64,000 nucleotides of DNA, taken from contig CAJNDS010002623.1 of NCBI GenBank assembly GCA_905221605.1, forward strand, positions 868,371-932,370, read 5' to 3'. Source of the stretch: Symbiodinium natans. Its lineage: Eukaryota; Sar; Dinophyceae; Suessiales; Symbiodiniaceae. The translations under genes were made by a program, and so were the position numbers. The notes beneath the pieces are model-generated. The model made no database searches, was not told the DNA's origin, and saw only the letters and a program-made list of their open reading frames with translations. Each line of letters opens with the position of its first letter. The stretch's first letter is position 1. Of this stretch, positions 19,292-27,125 are shown piece after piece.

Positions 19292-19828
19292 TCAGGCAAA
19301 GGGATTGAATCTTGCAGCTGAGGCAGTTTCGATGCTTTAGTATCTAAGGGCTTGGAGATTTGGGAATCATGCCCTGGGGGTTGTTCCGAAAATGTGGGTA
19401 CCCTTTTGGGGGGTCCCTTTTAAGGGGATTGTTCTATTCTGTTTGGGGTAAAAACGGGGTACGTACCCCCGCCCCCCTATTTTTGGGAAACAATCATATC
19501 CCTAATGCCCCAAACGCCCTAAACCCACCCCTGGACTCGCTTCGGCTCGGCTTCATTTGCCTGAAGTTTCCAAGCAACTAAAACCTCCTAAACCCTCAAC
19601 CGTGAACCCTGAACCCTAAACCCCTGTTAACCCTAAAGCAAGAACCTGGAGACTCCCCCGAGTTGGAGGCCAGGCAAAATTCTCCCGATGAACCTAGAGT
19701 CCCCTAGAGCCCTAAACCCCGAGCCTAAAGCTCCACACACCACGCCCTTTGCCCCCAAACAAGCCTACTGGTTGTCTAAAGAAGTCCCCTAACCAAACGT
19801 CCTAAACCCTAAACCCTAAACCCTAAAC
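19292..19828. other. Island without a supported gene
   Basis: Carries a GGGTACCC..GGGGTCCC..GGGGTACG palindromic fragment at 19,385-19,485, related to 3,195-3,250 and 44,785-44,880, and then degenerate CCCTAAA sequence. The frame at 19,360-19,581 is built from these repeats. Confidence 0.4.
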
Positions 19829-20020
19829 TGTTATGTGGACGATTTGGTTCTCTGTGGAACCAAAGAGGCCATTCGGTCGGTTACCGACACCCTGAACGGT
19901 GAGTTAAAGATCAAGGAGACGGGTGGAATCACTTCCACTGGTGGAAAAATCACCTTTCTAGGGCGAGAGATTGAGAGACAAGGAAGTCATCTCAGGATGA
20001 GAGTGCCCCCGGCGTACATG
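19829..20020 (+). pseudogene. Ty1/copia-type reverse transcriptase fragment
   Basis: About 64 codons starting CYVDDLVLCGT, the copia-type RT catalytic motif (YVDD), followed about 40 residues later by KITFLGREIERQG, which matches the conserved FLG.E... strand downstream of the active site in copia RTs. Nothing else of the pol polyprotein (protease, integrase, RNase H) is adjacent. Both edges pass directly into telomere-like sequence (CCCTAAA on the left, TTTAGGG on the right). It is a truncated relic. The frame itself has no internal stop. Confidence 0.8.
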
Positions 20021-20024
20021 GTTT

Positions 20025-20415
20025 GGGGCTTTAGGGTTTTAGGGGTTTAGGGTTTTAGGGTTTTAGGGTTTTAGGGTTTTAGGGTTTTAGGGTTTTAGGG
20101 TTTTAGGGTTTTAGGGTTTTAGGGTTTTAGGGTTTTAGGGTTTTAGGGTTTTAGGGTTTTAGGGTGTTTTAGGGTTTTAGGGTTTTAGGGCTTTTAGGGT
20201 TTTAGGGTTTTAGGGTTTTAGGGTTTTAGGGTTTTAGGGTTTTAGGGTTTTAGGGTTTTAGGGTTTAGGGTTTTAGGGTTTTAGGGTTTTAGGGTTTTAG
20301 GGTTTTAGGGTTTTAGGGTTTTAGGGTTTTAGCGTTTTAGGGTTTTAGGGTTTTAGGGTTTTAGGGTTTTAGGGTTTTAGGGTTTTAGGGTTTTAGGGTT
20401 TTAGGGTTTTGGCTT
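20025..20415 (+). repeat. TTTTAGGG 8-bp array
   Basis: About 47 highly uniform TTTTAGGG units, one T longer than the 7-bp unit, passing into TTTTGGG at the right end. A second TTTTAGGG array lies at 63,007-63,110. Confidence 0.95.
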
Positions 20416-20564
20416 TTGGCTTTTGGGTTTTGGGTTTTGGGTTTCGGGTGACCTTCCTCCAGAATATTCCGCTGCGCGAAGTTTCCACTGTGCGACCCCA
20501 GCGAAACCCAGAAACCGTCAACAATCTCAAGGGTTTGGGTGTGTAAGGGTATACCGAAAACCCT

Positions 20565-20699
20565 ATGCTTTCATGCAGAGCGCCCTCTTTTGCGGTCACT
20601 ATGTCTCAGAACCTTGTGCTATGTCGTAGCGGTGCAAAAAGCCTGAGGCTGGCTTGAAGACCGTGAGAACTTTGAATCTGGCGTCGCCAGCTCTCACTC
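20565..20699 (-). repeat. Split direct repeat B2
   Basis: 135 bp matching B1 (20,786-20,931) except that it lacks an 11-bp CAGCAGCCATG insert. It forms the 3' end of the element in sense and abuts flanking telomere-derived sequence ending AAAACCCT. Confidence 0.85.
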
Positions 20700-20714
20700 G
20701 GGAGGGTGGGAGGG

Positions 20715-20786
20715 TCACTTGAGCAACCCCCCACGTCAGAAACGAGTTTCACTCAGCTTTACAGCATTCATGTGCACGCACTCACA
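20715..20786 (-). repeat. Split direct repeat A2
   Basis: 72 bp identical to A1 at the other end of the element (starts TCACTTGAGCAACCCC). It directly abuts B1 and is separated from B2 by a 15-bp purine spacer, GGGAGGGTGGGAGGG. Confidence 0.9.
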
Positions 20787-20931
20787 TGCTTTCATGCAGA
20801 GCGCCCTCTTTTGCGGTCACTATGTCTCAGAACCTTGTGCTATGTCGTAGCGGTGCAAAAAGCCTGCAGCAGCCATGAGGCTGGCTTGAAGACCGTGAGA
20901 ACTTTGAATCTGGCGTCGCCAGCTCTCACTC
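20786..20931 (-). repeat. Split direct repeat B1
   Basis: 146 bp, beginning ATGCTTTCATGCAGAGCG and ending GCTCTCACTC. It lies 5 bp beyond the stop of the methyltransferase ORF. Confidence 0.88.
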
Positions 20932-20936
20932 CCATA

Positions 20937-23900
20937 TCACCCCCATATCATCCAGGAGGATGAGATCGGATGTTGACCAGCAAACATGGTACTTGCAGAC
21001 AAAAGAAAAGCCAAGTCGCGGCACAGTGCGGGCGGGTAGGGTTGGGCGATTTTGTTCCAGGGGGTCCCTGCAGGACCAAGCCCAGTCAATCGAAAATGTT
21101 GGTGGCCAGAGAAACTGCAGACGCCGCGACTGCCACCGCACCGTCGACCCTGAAGTCGGGCTACATCCTGGGAAGAAACATTGCCAGTGAGAAGTTGAGT
21201 ACGCTTCCGCCAGCGCCTGCCGTAGGCACAGAAGTCAATGACAGCCACCTCAGTATGGTCAGCGTGCAGCAGGCGCTGGAATTCAGGCAACTGCCACAGC
21301 TTGGACGAAATTGGGTTTGCCACAATCCAAGGCAGTTGGAGCCGATCGCACCAAGCAATGATCTTCAAGGTAGCTTGCGCACATGCATTGCCGTCACTCA
21401 CCTTTTTGCGGTCCGCTTCAGACAACAGTTGAGGTGGCAGACCCCATGGGTGTTCGCGACTGCGAAGGACCTCTGTACGATCCCTTGCTACACTGAAGGT
21501 GGTGCAAGGAGTAGCAAGCATGGCTCCCAAAACTTCTTTTCGACAAAAAGCACGGTTGAGTCGTTTGAGTACCTGCTTGTCGGTGAGGTCGTACTGAGTG
21601 CCTCGCTCAAGCTCAAACTCAAAACTACGGAACCCCAAACTGCGGAGGGAGGAAGAGACACCTCCCTTCCCTGCAAAGAGATCCAAGAAGTACTGGCCAG
21701 GACATCGGCGCCTTACGGCTTTGGCGGCGGCCGTTTGCGGCCCAGGAGCACTTCCCCGACCAGTGTTTCGCAAAGGTCGCAGTGTTCTCGCACTGCTGGC
21801 GTGAGGCTCTGGTAACTCTGACCGAGGCGGGCTCCTTTCTCGTACCTCTGCACGGATTTGTGAGCTCGCCAGTTCCCTCGCTTCTGGACCTCGTACAGAG
21901 GCCGCCAGTTCTTGGCTCTGTCGATGCTCGGTCCGCTGTGACGGGTCTGATACGGACTGAGGTCGAGCTGCAAGGAGGAGCTGGCTGCTCGAAAGGCGCT
22001 CAGGTACTCCCCGTAACCAAAGTCCCAAAGGTTGGATGCCGGGCGCTGCGTTTTCAAGGCCTTGAAGAGGAGGTCGCTCCACGGTTTGAGGTACTTGGAG
22101 TCGAGGGCTACGGAGTGGTCGTAGTCGCCCGTCTTGGTTGGGTGCTGTAGCTCTTGCGGCGCCAAAAGAATGGCCCACTCGTCCATGACCCCCATTGACG
22201 GAGGGACCAAACTCCGTGTCGGGCAGCGGAGCAACTCCGATGGACGGGCGTACGTAGACAGGGAAACCATCACGAAAAGCCCCATCCTGGGTTGCCCCCT
22301 TCTCGCCAACTCCACCGCCACGGCGCACCAAACCCCAAGCGGCATGGGTCTCTTGGAGTTGCCCGGGCAGAGTCGTCTCCATCCTTTCAGAGCTCTCCAG
22401 CTCCTGGCAAGCTTCCGGTCCCCCACCCTGCCAAAGCGCGGGTGGCGGTGCATCCACCCTGCGAGGAACTTTTCCCCCCTGTAAGGCTGCTCGCCCTGCC
22501 AAAAGAGGTGGTTCAGGTACGCGGCGATGGCCCCGTCCGGATCTGTGTTCCAATCCTGTCCGCGCTTGCTGAGGTAAGACTGGAAGAGGGCCACCTCCGC
22601 ATCGTAGGTCTTCAGCACATTCTTTGTCACGGCCTGGTCTTCGAGGAAGGTGGTCTCCTTGGCTGCGCTGGCGAGCGCAGAGTCGAGATATTTCCGGATC
22701 CGCTTTTTCCTTCGCACCTCCAGAGTTCGCTTTCGCTTGGCACCCCGAGTTACTTCGGGAGTGCCCTCGGAGCTGCTGGAGGAGCTTTCGCCTTTGTCTC
22801 GCACCTGAGGCTTTGCGATCGCGATCAGCTCGGCCTCTGTCTTGGGAAGAGTCAGCGCTTGTACCGTCACGGACTGCAGGCCGACCAGGATGTTCGGGGT
22901 ATCCAATTTGGCACGGCTGGAGTCGGCCTTGGAGACTTTCTCCTGGAACTTTGGGGCAACGAGGACTCTCGCAGACTTGCGTGGAGTGCTGCCAGGTCTT
23001 GGAGACGGCGGCTGCAGCACTCGCACCTTCGGAGCCATCCACCTCGAACACACGGGAAGGCTTGTCTGCACTGTTGAGTTCAGACGGTATCCATCGGACA
23101 GCACAGGCCAAATTCCGGCTGAGACATAAGGCGCTAAACTTTCGGATGCATCTGAGGACCTTATAGTTACGTGACCGTCCCCGATCAAAAGCGAGGGCAA
23201 CCGGCAAATTGTCGACTAAGAGGAGTTGCCGTGCATCTTTGCCATGTCTAGTGTGCGCAATTCGGCTCAAAGACTTGACCAGCGCATGTCCCTCTAGAAC
23301 CAGAATGTCGTCCGGGTAAGCCCACTTTCCATACAGGTTCACCTCCCAGTCTGACTTCCTGAGCAAAGCACGGGGGACCTCAACGAAGCTGGCGTCGACC
23401 TCCCATCCCGCCTCAAGGAGTGCTTCAACTTCCTGGTCCATGTCTGACTCGTTTTCTGTCAAGGCAGCGGAGAGGGCAGAGGCGCGTGCACTTGTCGAAG
23501 GGCAACGCCGGAAACGCTCTCGCTCCGGCACTCTCCCAACCTGGGCTGCAATCTCAGGATCTATTCTTCGCCCGCACACCCCAAATCCGGTGAGCGAGGC
23601 ATCAGAAGCCGAGATGTACCCATTCCAGGCGCGTGACCAGTCCGAAAAACACAGAGGGAGGAGAGCCGCAAAGACCTCAAACTCGCGGCGGACGGTCGCC
23701 CACAGCGTGACCCTCTCTCCATAATGTTTTCGGATGAACTTGTATGTAGCATGAAAAATGGGCATGAGGCATCTGTTGAGAAGGGAGCAATACGTAGCGT
23801 GTCCGATGAGAACCTCCAACACACGACCCGAGACACACCGCATCTTTAGCATGTGTCTGATGCCCTGCCGGAGCCTCCACATCCGCGCCGGCTTCAAGGA

Positions 23901-25307
23901 GGCCCGGCATTGCCTGCCGGACAAACGGCACCCCAGTGCATCGACTTTGTGTGATTTGACCTCACCAGGGTGGAGCTTCAGGCCTCGCTGCTCAAATGTC
24001 TCCGTGATCGAGGAGAGCGAGGACTCCACGACGGACCTGTCCATGGACAAGACCCCCAGGTTGTCTACGTACACATAATGTCTGGGATCACCCTCCGGGC
24101 GAGGTTTGCCTGCTCCAGGCCCAGGGTCGCTCCGACCTTCTAGCAACTCTCTCGGAACTTTGATGACCAGAGGGGGTCCCCTATCGCGAAGCAAGGAAGA
24201 CTGTTCTAGGCCCTTGACCTCGCCCATCAACTTCTCCGAGATGGTCTGGGCAAAATACAAACTCCATGAACAACCCATGGGCAATGAAGACGGCATAGGG
24301 TACACAAGGTCATCTGGCTTGAGCTGTGTTCCCCCGAGCTCCTGACCCGAGAGCCCGACCCACTTGGCGGGCACGGGATCGAAGCAAAAGAATTCCTGCA
24401 GCCAACGTGGTTGTTTGAGTCGGTGAAAACAATCGCGAATGTCAGAGAGCCCCACATGTAACTCAGGGAGCGCCTCAAAGCCGGGGAAGAGAGTGTGATC
24501 AAAATCCTCCCAGGTGATCTCTGCCTTCGCAAAGCTTTCAGGGGAACAAAGGCGCACTGAAGGTGGAGTCGCGAACCTGAAGTTCGCCCTCCGCCCGTCG
24601 ATGATAAGCCTCTGTCGCACACCATCGCTCTTCTTGACTACGAAGATGCCAGCTCGTTCTTTTGGGGTTAAAGTATAGCTGCAGTAGCCGATCTTATGCA
24701 AACGCTGTATGAGTGACTTGTAATGTCGGACGCTCTTCCTCAACAAGGGGTCCCAGTACGGGGTAATGTCACTGTGGTCTTCAGCTGGTTTCAGCATGCG
24801 CTCGGGGTCCTCCAAATACTGATGGGCGTCGGTGCCGTAGAGCAGGTCGGTCACCTGCGGACAGTCATGAACAGATTCCGGCAAGCTGACGCGGTCAAGG
24901 CTGAAGGACGCCAAGGTTGAACCGGCCGCCTCGTAAACCGAGGAGCCGCGGAGCAACTCTCGAAAGGCTGCCTCCGGGGAACAAGGGGAAGTAGCGCCCT
25001 CGGGAAGTTCAAGGGAAGCCACACACGCCGCCTTCACATGTTCGAGGGCCTCCTGTTGAAGCCGGGAAGGCGAAAAAGCGCCACGATCCTGAGGGGCACC
25101 AGCCATCCAATTGAGAGCCCGTACCGCCTCATTCGTGTCCACCTGAAGTCGAATTCGCCGATTGCGCCGTTGGGAACTTCCTCTGGAGAGCTTCGTAGCG
25201 GCACACTCCACATGCAACTCGGGGAGCGGGAAAAGGCCCCCCAGGGCCCCACAAACATTCTCCTCCGCTGGGGGGGCCAACCCAGGCGGAGGACACATGT
25301 CCTTCAT
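20937..25307 (-). CDS. RT - RNase H - C5-type DNA methyltransferase polyprotein
   Basis: 1,456 codons from an ATG that overlaps the gag stop as ATGA. Reverse transcriptase, about residues 215-520: RQRLIIDGRRAN (231-242), catalytic LSDIRDCF (287-294), LPMGCSWS (342-349), and YVYVDN (411-416), where the usual second Asp is Asn, as in some DIRS-type and viral-like RTs. RNase H, about 560-755: SASDAS with D569, LEGHA with E672, LLLVDN with D699 and WIPSELNSADKPSR (739-752), the typical DIRS ending. Residues 757-1,198 are the out-of-frame shadow of the recombinase. Methyltransferase, about 1,205-1,380: DLFAGKGG (1,209-1,216), ATPCTTFS with Cys1268, VANP (1,329-1,332) where ENV/ENP is expected, and YGRRWRKRTQLLT (1,362-1,374). 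It would copy element RNA. The methyltransferase role is unproven and the missing Glu could weaken it. Confidence 0.85.
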   Translation of the reverse strand: MKDMCPPPGLAPPAEENVCGALGGLFPLPELHVECAATKLSRGSSQRRNRRIRLQVDTNEAVRALNWMAGAPQDRGAFSPSRLQQEALEHVKAACVASLELPEGATSPCSPEAAFRELLRGSSVYEAAGSTLASFSLDRVSLPESVHDCPQVTDLLYGTDAHQYLEDPERMLKPAEDHSDITPYWDPLLRKSVRHYKSLIQRLHKIGYCSYTLTPKERAGIFVVKKSDGVRQRLIIDGRRANFRFATPPSVRLCSPESFAKAEITWEDFDHTLFPGFEALPELHVGLSDIRDCFHRLKQPRWLQEFFCFDPVPAKWVGLSGQELGGTQLKPDDLVYPMPSSLPMGCSWSLYFAQTISEKLMGEVKGLEQSSLLRDRGPPLVIKVPRELLEGRSDPGPGAGKPRPEGDPRHYVYVDNLGVLSMDRSVVESSLSSITETFEQRGLKLHPGEVKSHKVDALGCRLSGRQCRASLKPARMWRLRQGIRHMLKMRCVSGRVLEVLIGHATYCSLLNRCLMPIFHATYKFIRKHYGERVTLWATVRREFEVFAALLPLCFSDWSRAWNGYISASDASLTGFGVCGRRIDPEIAAQVGRVPERERFRRCPSTSARASALSAALTENESDMDQEVEALLEAGWEVDASFVEVPRALLRKSDWEVNLYGKWAYPDDILVLEGHALVKSLSRIAHTRHGKDARQLLLVDNLPVALAFDRGRSRNYKVLRCIRKFSALCLSRNLACAVRWIPSELNSADKPSRVFEVDGSEGASAAAAVSKTWQHSTQVCESPRCPKVPGESLQGRLQPCQIGYPEHPGRPAVRDGTSADSSQDRGRADRDRKASGARQRRKLLQQLRGHSRSNSGCQAKANSGGAKEKADPEISRLCARQRSQGDHLPRRPGRDKECAEDLRCGGGPLPVLPQQARTGLEHRSGRGHRRVPEPPLLAGRAALQGGKVPRRVDAPPPALWQGGGPEACQELESSERMETTLPGQLQETHAAWGLVRRGGGVGEKGATQDGAFRDGFPVYVRPSIGVAPLPDTEFGPSVNGGHGRVGHSFGAARATAPNQDGRLRPLRSPRLQVPQTVERPPLQGLENAAPGIQPLGLWLRGVPERLSSSQLLLAARPQSVSDPSQRTEHRQSQELAASVRGPEARELASSQIRAEVRERSPPRSELPEPHASSARTLRPLRNTGRGSAPGPQTAAAKAVRRRCPGQYFLDLFAGKGGVSSSLRSLGFRSFEFELERGTQYDLTDKQVLKRLNRAFCRKEVLGAMLATPCTTFSVARDRTEVLRSREHPWGLPPQLLSEADRKKVSDGNACAQATLKIIAWCDRLQLPWIVANPISSKLWQLPEFQRLLHADHTEVAVIDFCAYGRRWRKRTQLLTGNVSSQDVARLQGRRCGGSRGVCSFSGHQHFRLTGLGPAGTPWNKIAQPYPPALCRDLAFLLSASTMFAGQHPISSSWMIWG
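21713..23038 (-). CDS. Tyrosine recombinase of the DIRS-order element
   Basis: Nested in a different frame inside the RT ORF. The frame is open from 23,200, but the first 54 codons overlap RNase H. The ATG at 23,038 (context GGTGGATGG) follows the RNase H end directly and gives 441 residues. Counted from the open-frame start: basic, likely nuclear-localising KRKRTLEVRRKKRIRK (155-170), box I TYARPSELL with Arg319, PTKTG with Lys356, box II YQTRHSG with Arg420 and His421 (Tyr417 occupies the first His of HxxR), RGNW445 and VQRY453 as nucleophile. The family joins circular element DNA to the target without duplicating it. Its stop lies about ten codons before the methyltransferase motif I in the other frame. 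Confidence 0.85.
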   Translation of the reverse strand: MAPKVRVLQPPSPRPGSTPRKSARVLVAPKFQEKVSKADSSRAKLDTPNILVGLQSVTVQALTLPKTEAELIAIAKPQVRDKGESSSSSSEGTPEVTRGAKRKRTLEVRRKKRIRKYLDSALASAAKETTFLEDQAVTKNVLKTYDAEVALFQSYLSKRGQDWNTDPDGAIAAYLNHLFWQGEQPYRGEKFLAGWMHRHPRFGRVGDRKLARSWRALKGWRRLCPGNSKRPMPLGVWCAVAVELARRGQPRMGLFVMVSLSTYARPSELLRCPTRSLVPPSMGVMDEWAILLAPQELQHPTKTGDYDHSVALDSKYLKPWSDLLFKALKTQRPASNLWDFGYGEYLSAFRAASSSLQLDLSPYQTRHSGPSIDRAKNWRPLYEVQKRGNWRAHKSVQRYEKGARLGQSYQSLTPAVREHCDLCETLVGEVLLGRKRPPPKP

Positions 25308-26773
25308 GTCGACTCGGGCGCCTCCGGCTTGCGAAGGCGCCCACCCTTCTGCTTCCCTTTGGGATTCGGCAGCGCATCATCCAGGGTCGAGCTCGTGGTC
25401 TCAGCGCCGGTCAGGAGCTTGCGCATGTCCTTGATCTTTGAGCGAGCGGCAATGAGTTCTACTTCTTCTTTGCCACGCCTTGCTGCCCATGACCGCAGCT
25501 CGGCCGATACGACGTCGTCGGCCGAGACCGCACCAGTGAAGAGTCTCGCGTGGCCCCAGTCAGGAACTCCATTGGCTCCATTGGAGTACGCTTCTACGAT
25601 TGTTTGAAGTCGTCGACCGATCGCTTCGAACGAAGCTAGGCTCGGCATATTTAGTTGGTCGTAGCATCCTCCCAACCACAATGCCTCCACCAACGAGCGG
25701 ACCTCATGAGCCGTCCTGTCGGTCTCAGCAAGATGATGTTTCCGGAGCCATGCCTGTAGCCAAGAGCGAGGGTCACCTCCATGCCGATGGAAATGTTTCA
25801 TTGTGTGCAAGAGCGACGCCGGTCCTTGGTGCGGCCAGTCCTTCCAAGCATGGGCCGCGGAGTCGGACACAACCTTCCTCCATTCTCGGAATCTGTCACC
25901 TTGGTCATCAAACTCAACCCAAAGTGTCCTGGCATCGGACTCATCATCGTCCTTTACCTCGGGGGTCTCCCTGGCCTCGCCCGCACGGTTCTTCAGAGGG
26001 TCTTCGGGGTCCGGGCGGATGCCGAGGCGCTCGGCGGCCGCATCCACAAGGGGCTTGCCCGTCAGGTGTTTCAAGCGCTCAAGCTGCCAAGCATCCAGCA
26101 ACGCTCTATCTACAAGCTCACCCCTGACCCACAAGCCAGCCCGAAAAAACGCAGCATCTTTGCCGCCGAGGAACAAGTCTCCTGGCGAAGGGGTCAGCTC
26201 GGCTCCGATTTGAAGTTCACCTCGAGGGTCGGCAATAACCCACATGTCTGTCGAAGAAAGGACAGGAAACTCGTGTGAAGTCGCCGGGCTCGATGTAGGG
26301 CTGGCGGTGACAAGCCGCTTGGCCCCGACCCTGCGGGGCACCAAGATGGTTCCGAGATAGGCCGTCGCGTCGACAACATCCCCCTTCATGTTTCGCACAT
26401 GTCTAGGAACCTCAGGGCTAGGTCCCTCCATCCCACGTAACTCTTGCAGAGCCTCGCGGATCCAGCCTTTGAAGTCCTCATCGCTGACGCTTTCCGAGAA
26501 GCGGTACACCGGCCTGGTGAGCCTGGACCAGTAGGTGAAGTCGACGCCTTTGATCCGGAAAGTAAGGGGACCGAGGGTGCCGTCTCCAACTATTGGTTCG
26601 AGGTACATATCGCCGTCGGGTGTAGCAACCCACCAGCTTTGCCTGTCCTTGGGCCAAATCAACAATCGCTCGTGCCATAGATCGTCGTCTTCATACCAGG
26701 TGACGAGCCTATCGCCCGGAAGGCATTGTGATAAGGCCCTTTCCGCGTCGGCGCGGGGAGGTGGCGATGGCAT
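25304..26773 (-). CDS. Gag-like ORF1 of the DIRS-order element
   Basis: First ORF of the element, 489 codons from the ATG at 26,773 (an upstream in-frame GTG and further open codons exist). The N terminus carries a Trp-rich segment, WYEDDDLWHERLLIWPKDRQ followed by WWVATPDGD, resembling N-terminal domains seen in dinoflagellate retroelement ORFs. No Cys-His zinc knuckle is present. A charged helix-forming region and a basic C terminus (KGKQKGGRLRKPEA) could bind RNA. The stop TGA overlaps the RT start ATG by two bases (ATGA), suggesting coupled reinitiation. Structural role is inferred from position only. Confidence 0.7.
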   Translation of the reverse strand: MPSPPPRADAERALSQCLPGDRLVTWYEDDDLWHERLLIWPKDRQSWWVATPDGDMYLEPIVGDGTLGPLTFRIKGVDFTYWSRLTRPVYRFSESVSDEDFKGWIREALQELRGMEGPSPEVPRHVRNMKGDVVDATAYLGTILVPRRVGAKRLVTASPTSSPATSHEFPVLSSTDMWVIADPRGELQIGAELTPSPGDLFLGGKDAAFFRAGLWVRGELVDRALLDAWQLERLKHLTGKPLVDAAAERLGIRPDPEDPLKNRAGEARETPEVKDDDESDARTLWVEFDDQGDRFREWRKVVSDSAAHAWKDWPHQGPASLLHTMKHFHRHGGDPRSWLQAWLRKHHLAETDRTAHEVRSLVEALWLGGCYDQLNMPSLASFEAIGRRLQTIVEAYSNGANGVPDWGHARLFTGAVSADDVVSAELRSWAARRGKEEVELIAARSKIKDMRKLLTGAETTSSTLDDALPNPKGKQKGGRLRKPEAPEST

Positions 26774-27053
26774 CACCTGCCTCGGAACGCCTCCACCTCG
26801 GGTAGATCAGCCCCACACTTAGGCCTGAGCTCCAGAGGAAGAAGCTTGTGAGCAGCTGATACCACGGGGTCGCCCTCTTGTCGTCGCCACAGTCGCACTG
26901 GCAGAGGCAGCTGGTGGTGTGGTTGAAAGTCAAATCTCCAGGGGCTGGGAAGAAGTAGGCGCTTCGATCAAGCTTCAAGCCAGCTTCAAAGATTTTCGCC
27001 AGAAGAAGCAGAGAGAAGCTTCCGAGTCCCACGGCAGATTGACTTGTCCCTTT
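26774..27053 (-). promoter_or_regulatory. 5' leader of the DIRS-order element
   Basis: 280 bp between repeat A1 and the ORF1 ATG, presumably the transcribed leader and possibly the promoter. No TATA box or spliced-leader-like sequence is obvious. Frames running through it are continuations of ORF1 or shadows. Confidence 0.4.
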
Positions 27054-27125
27054 TCACTTGAGCAACCCCCCACGTCAGAAACGAGTTTCACTCAGCTTTA
27101 CAGCATTCATGTGCACGCACTCACA
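27054..27125 (-). repeat. Split direct repeat A1
   Basis: 72 bp identical to A2. Marks the 5' end of the element in sense. Flanking DNA beyond 27,125 is CCCTAAA-type repeat. Confidence 0.9.

Larger units (their letters stand above)
20565..27125 (-). mobile_element. Complete DIRS-order (PAT-like) retrotransposon
   Basis: 6.56-kb element on the minus strand. In sense order: repeat A1 (27,054-27,125), leader, gag-like ORF, RT-RNase H-methyltransferase ORF with a nested tyrosine recombinase ORF, repeat B1, A2, B2. The A1...B1-A2-B2 'split direct repeat' layout is the hallmark of PAT-like DIRS elements and Ngaro, which replicate through a circular intermediate and insert by tyrosine recombinase. 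No long terminal repeats, integrase or protease are present. All ORFs are open and A1/A2 are identical over 72 bp, suggesting recent or still competent insertion. No target duplication is visible, as expected. Both flanks are telomere-like repeat. Confidence 0.88.

Noticed and set aside
23039-23200. First 54 codons of the recombinase open frame
   Set aside because: They overlap the conserved RNase H C terminus in the other frame and look like its shadow. The ATG at 23,038 directly after RNase H is the better start.
26774-26776. GTG as start of the gag-like ORF
   Set aside because: A eukaryotic gene should start at the adjacent ATG (26,773). The frame is open further upstream without another ATG in the part read.
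20970-26822. Plus-strand frames of 60-281 codons inside the retrotransposon
   Set aside because: Antisense shadows of the GC-rich minus-strand ORFs, whose RT, RNase H, recombinase and methyltransferase motifs are unambiguous.
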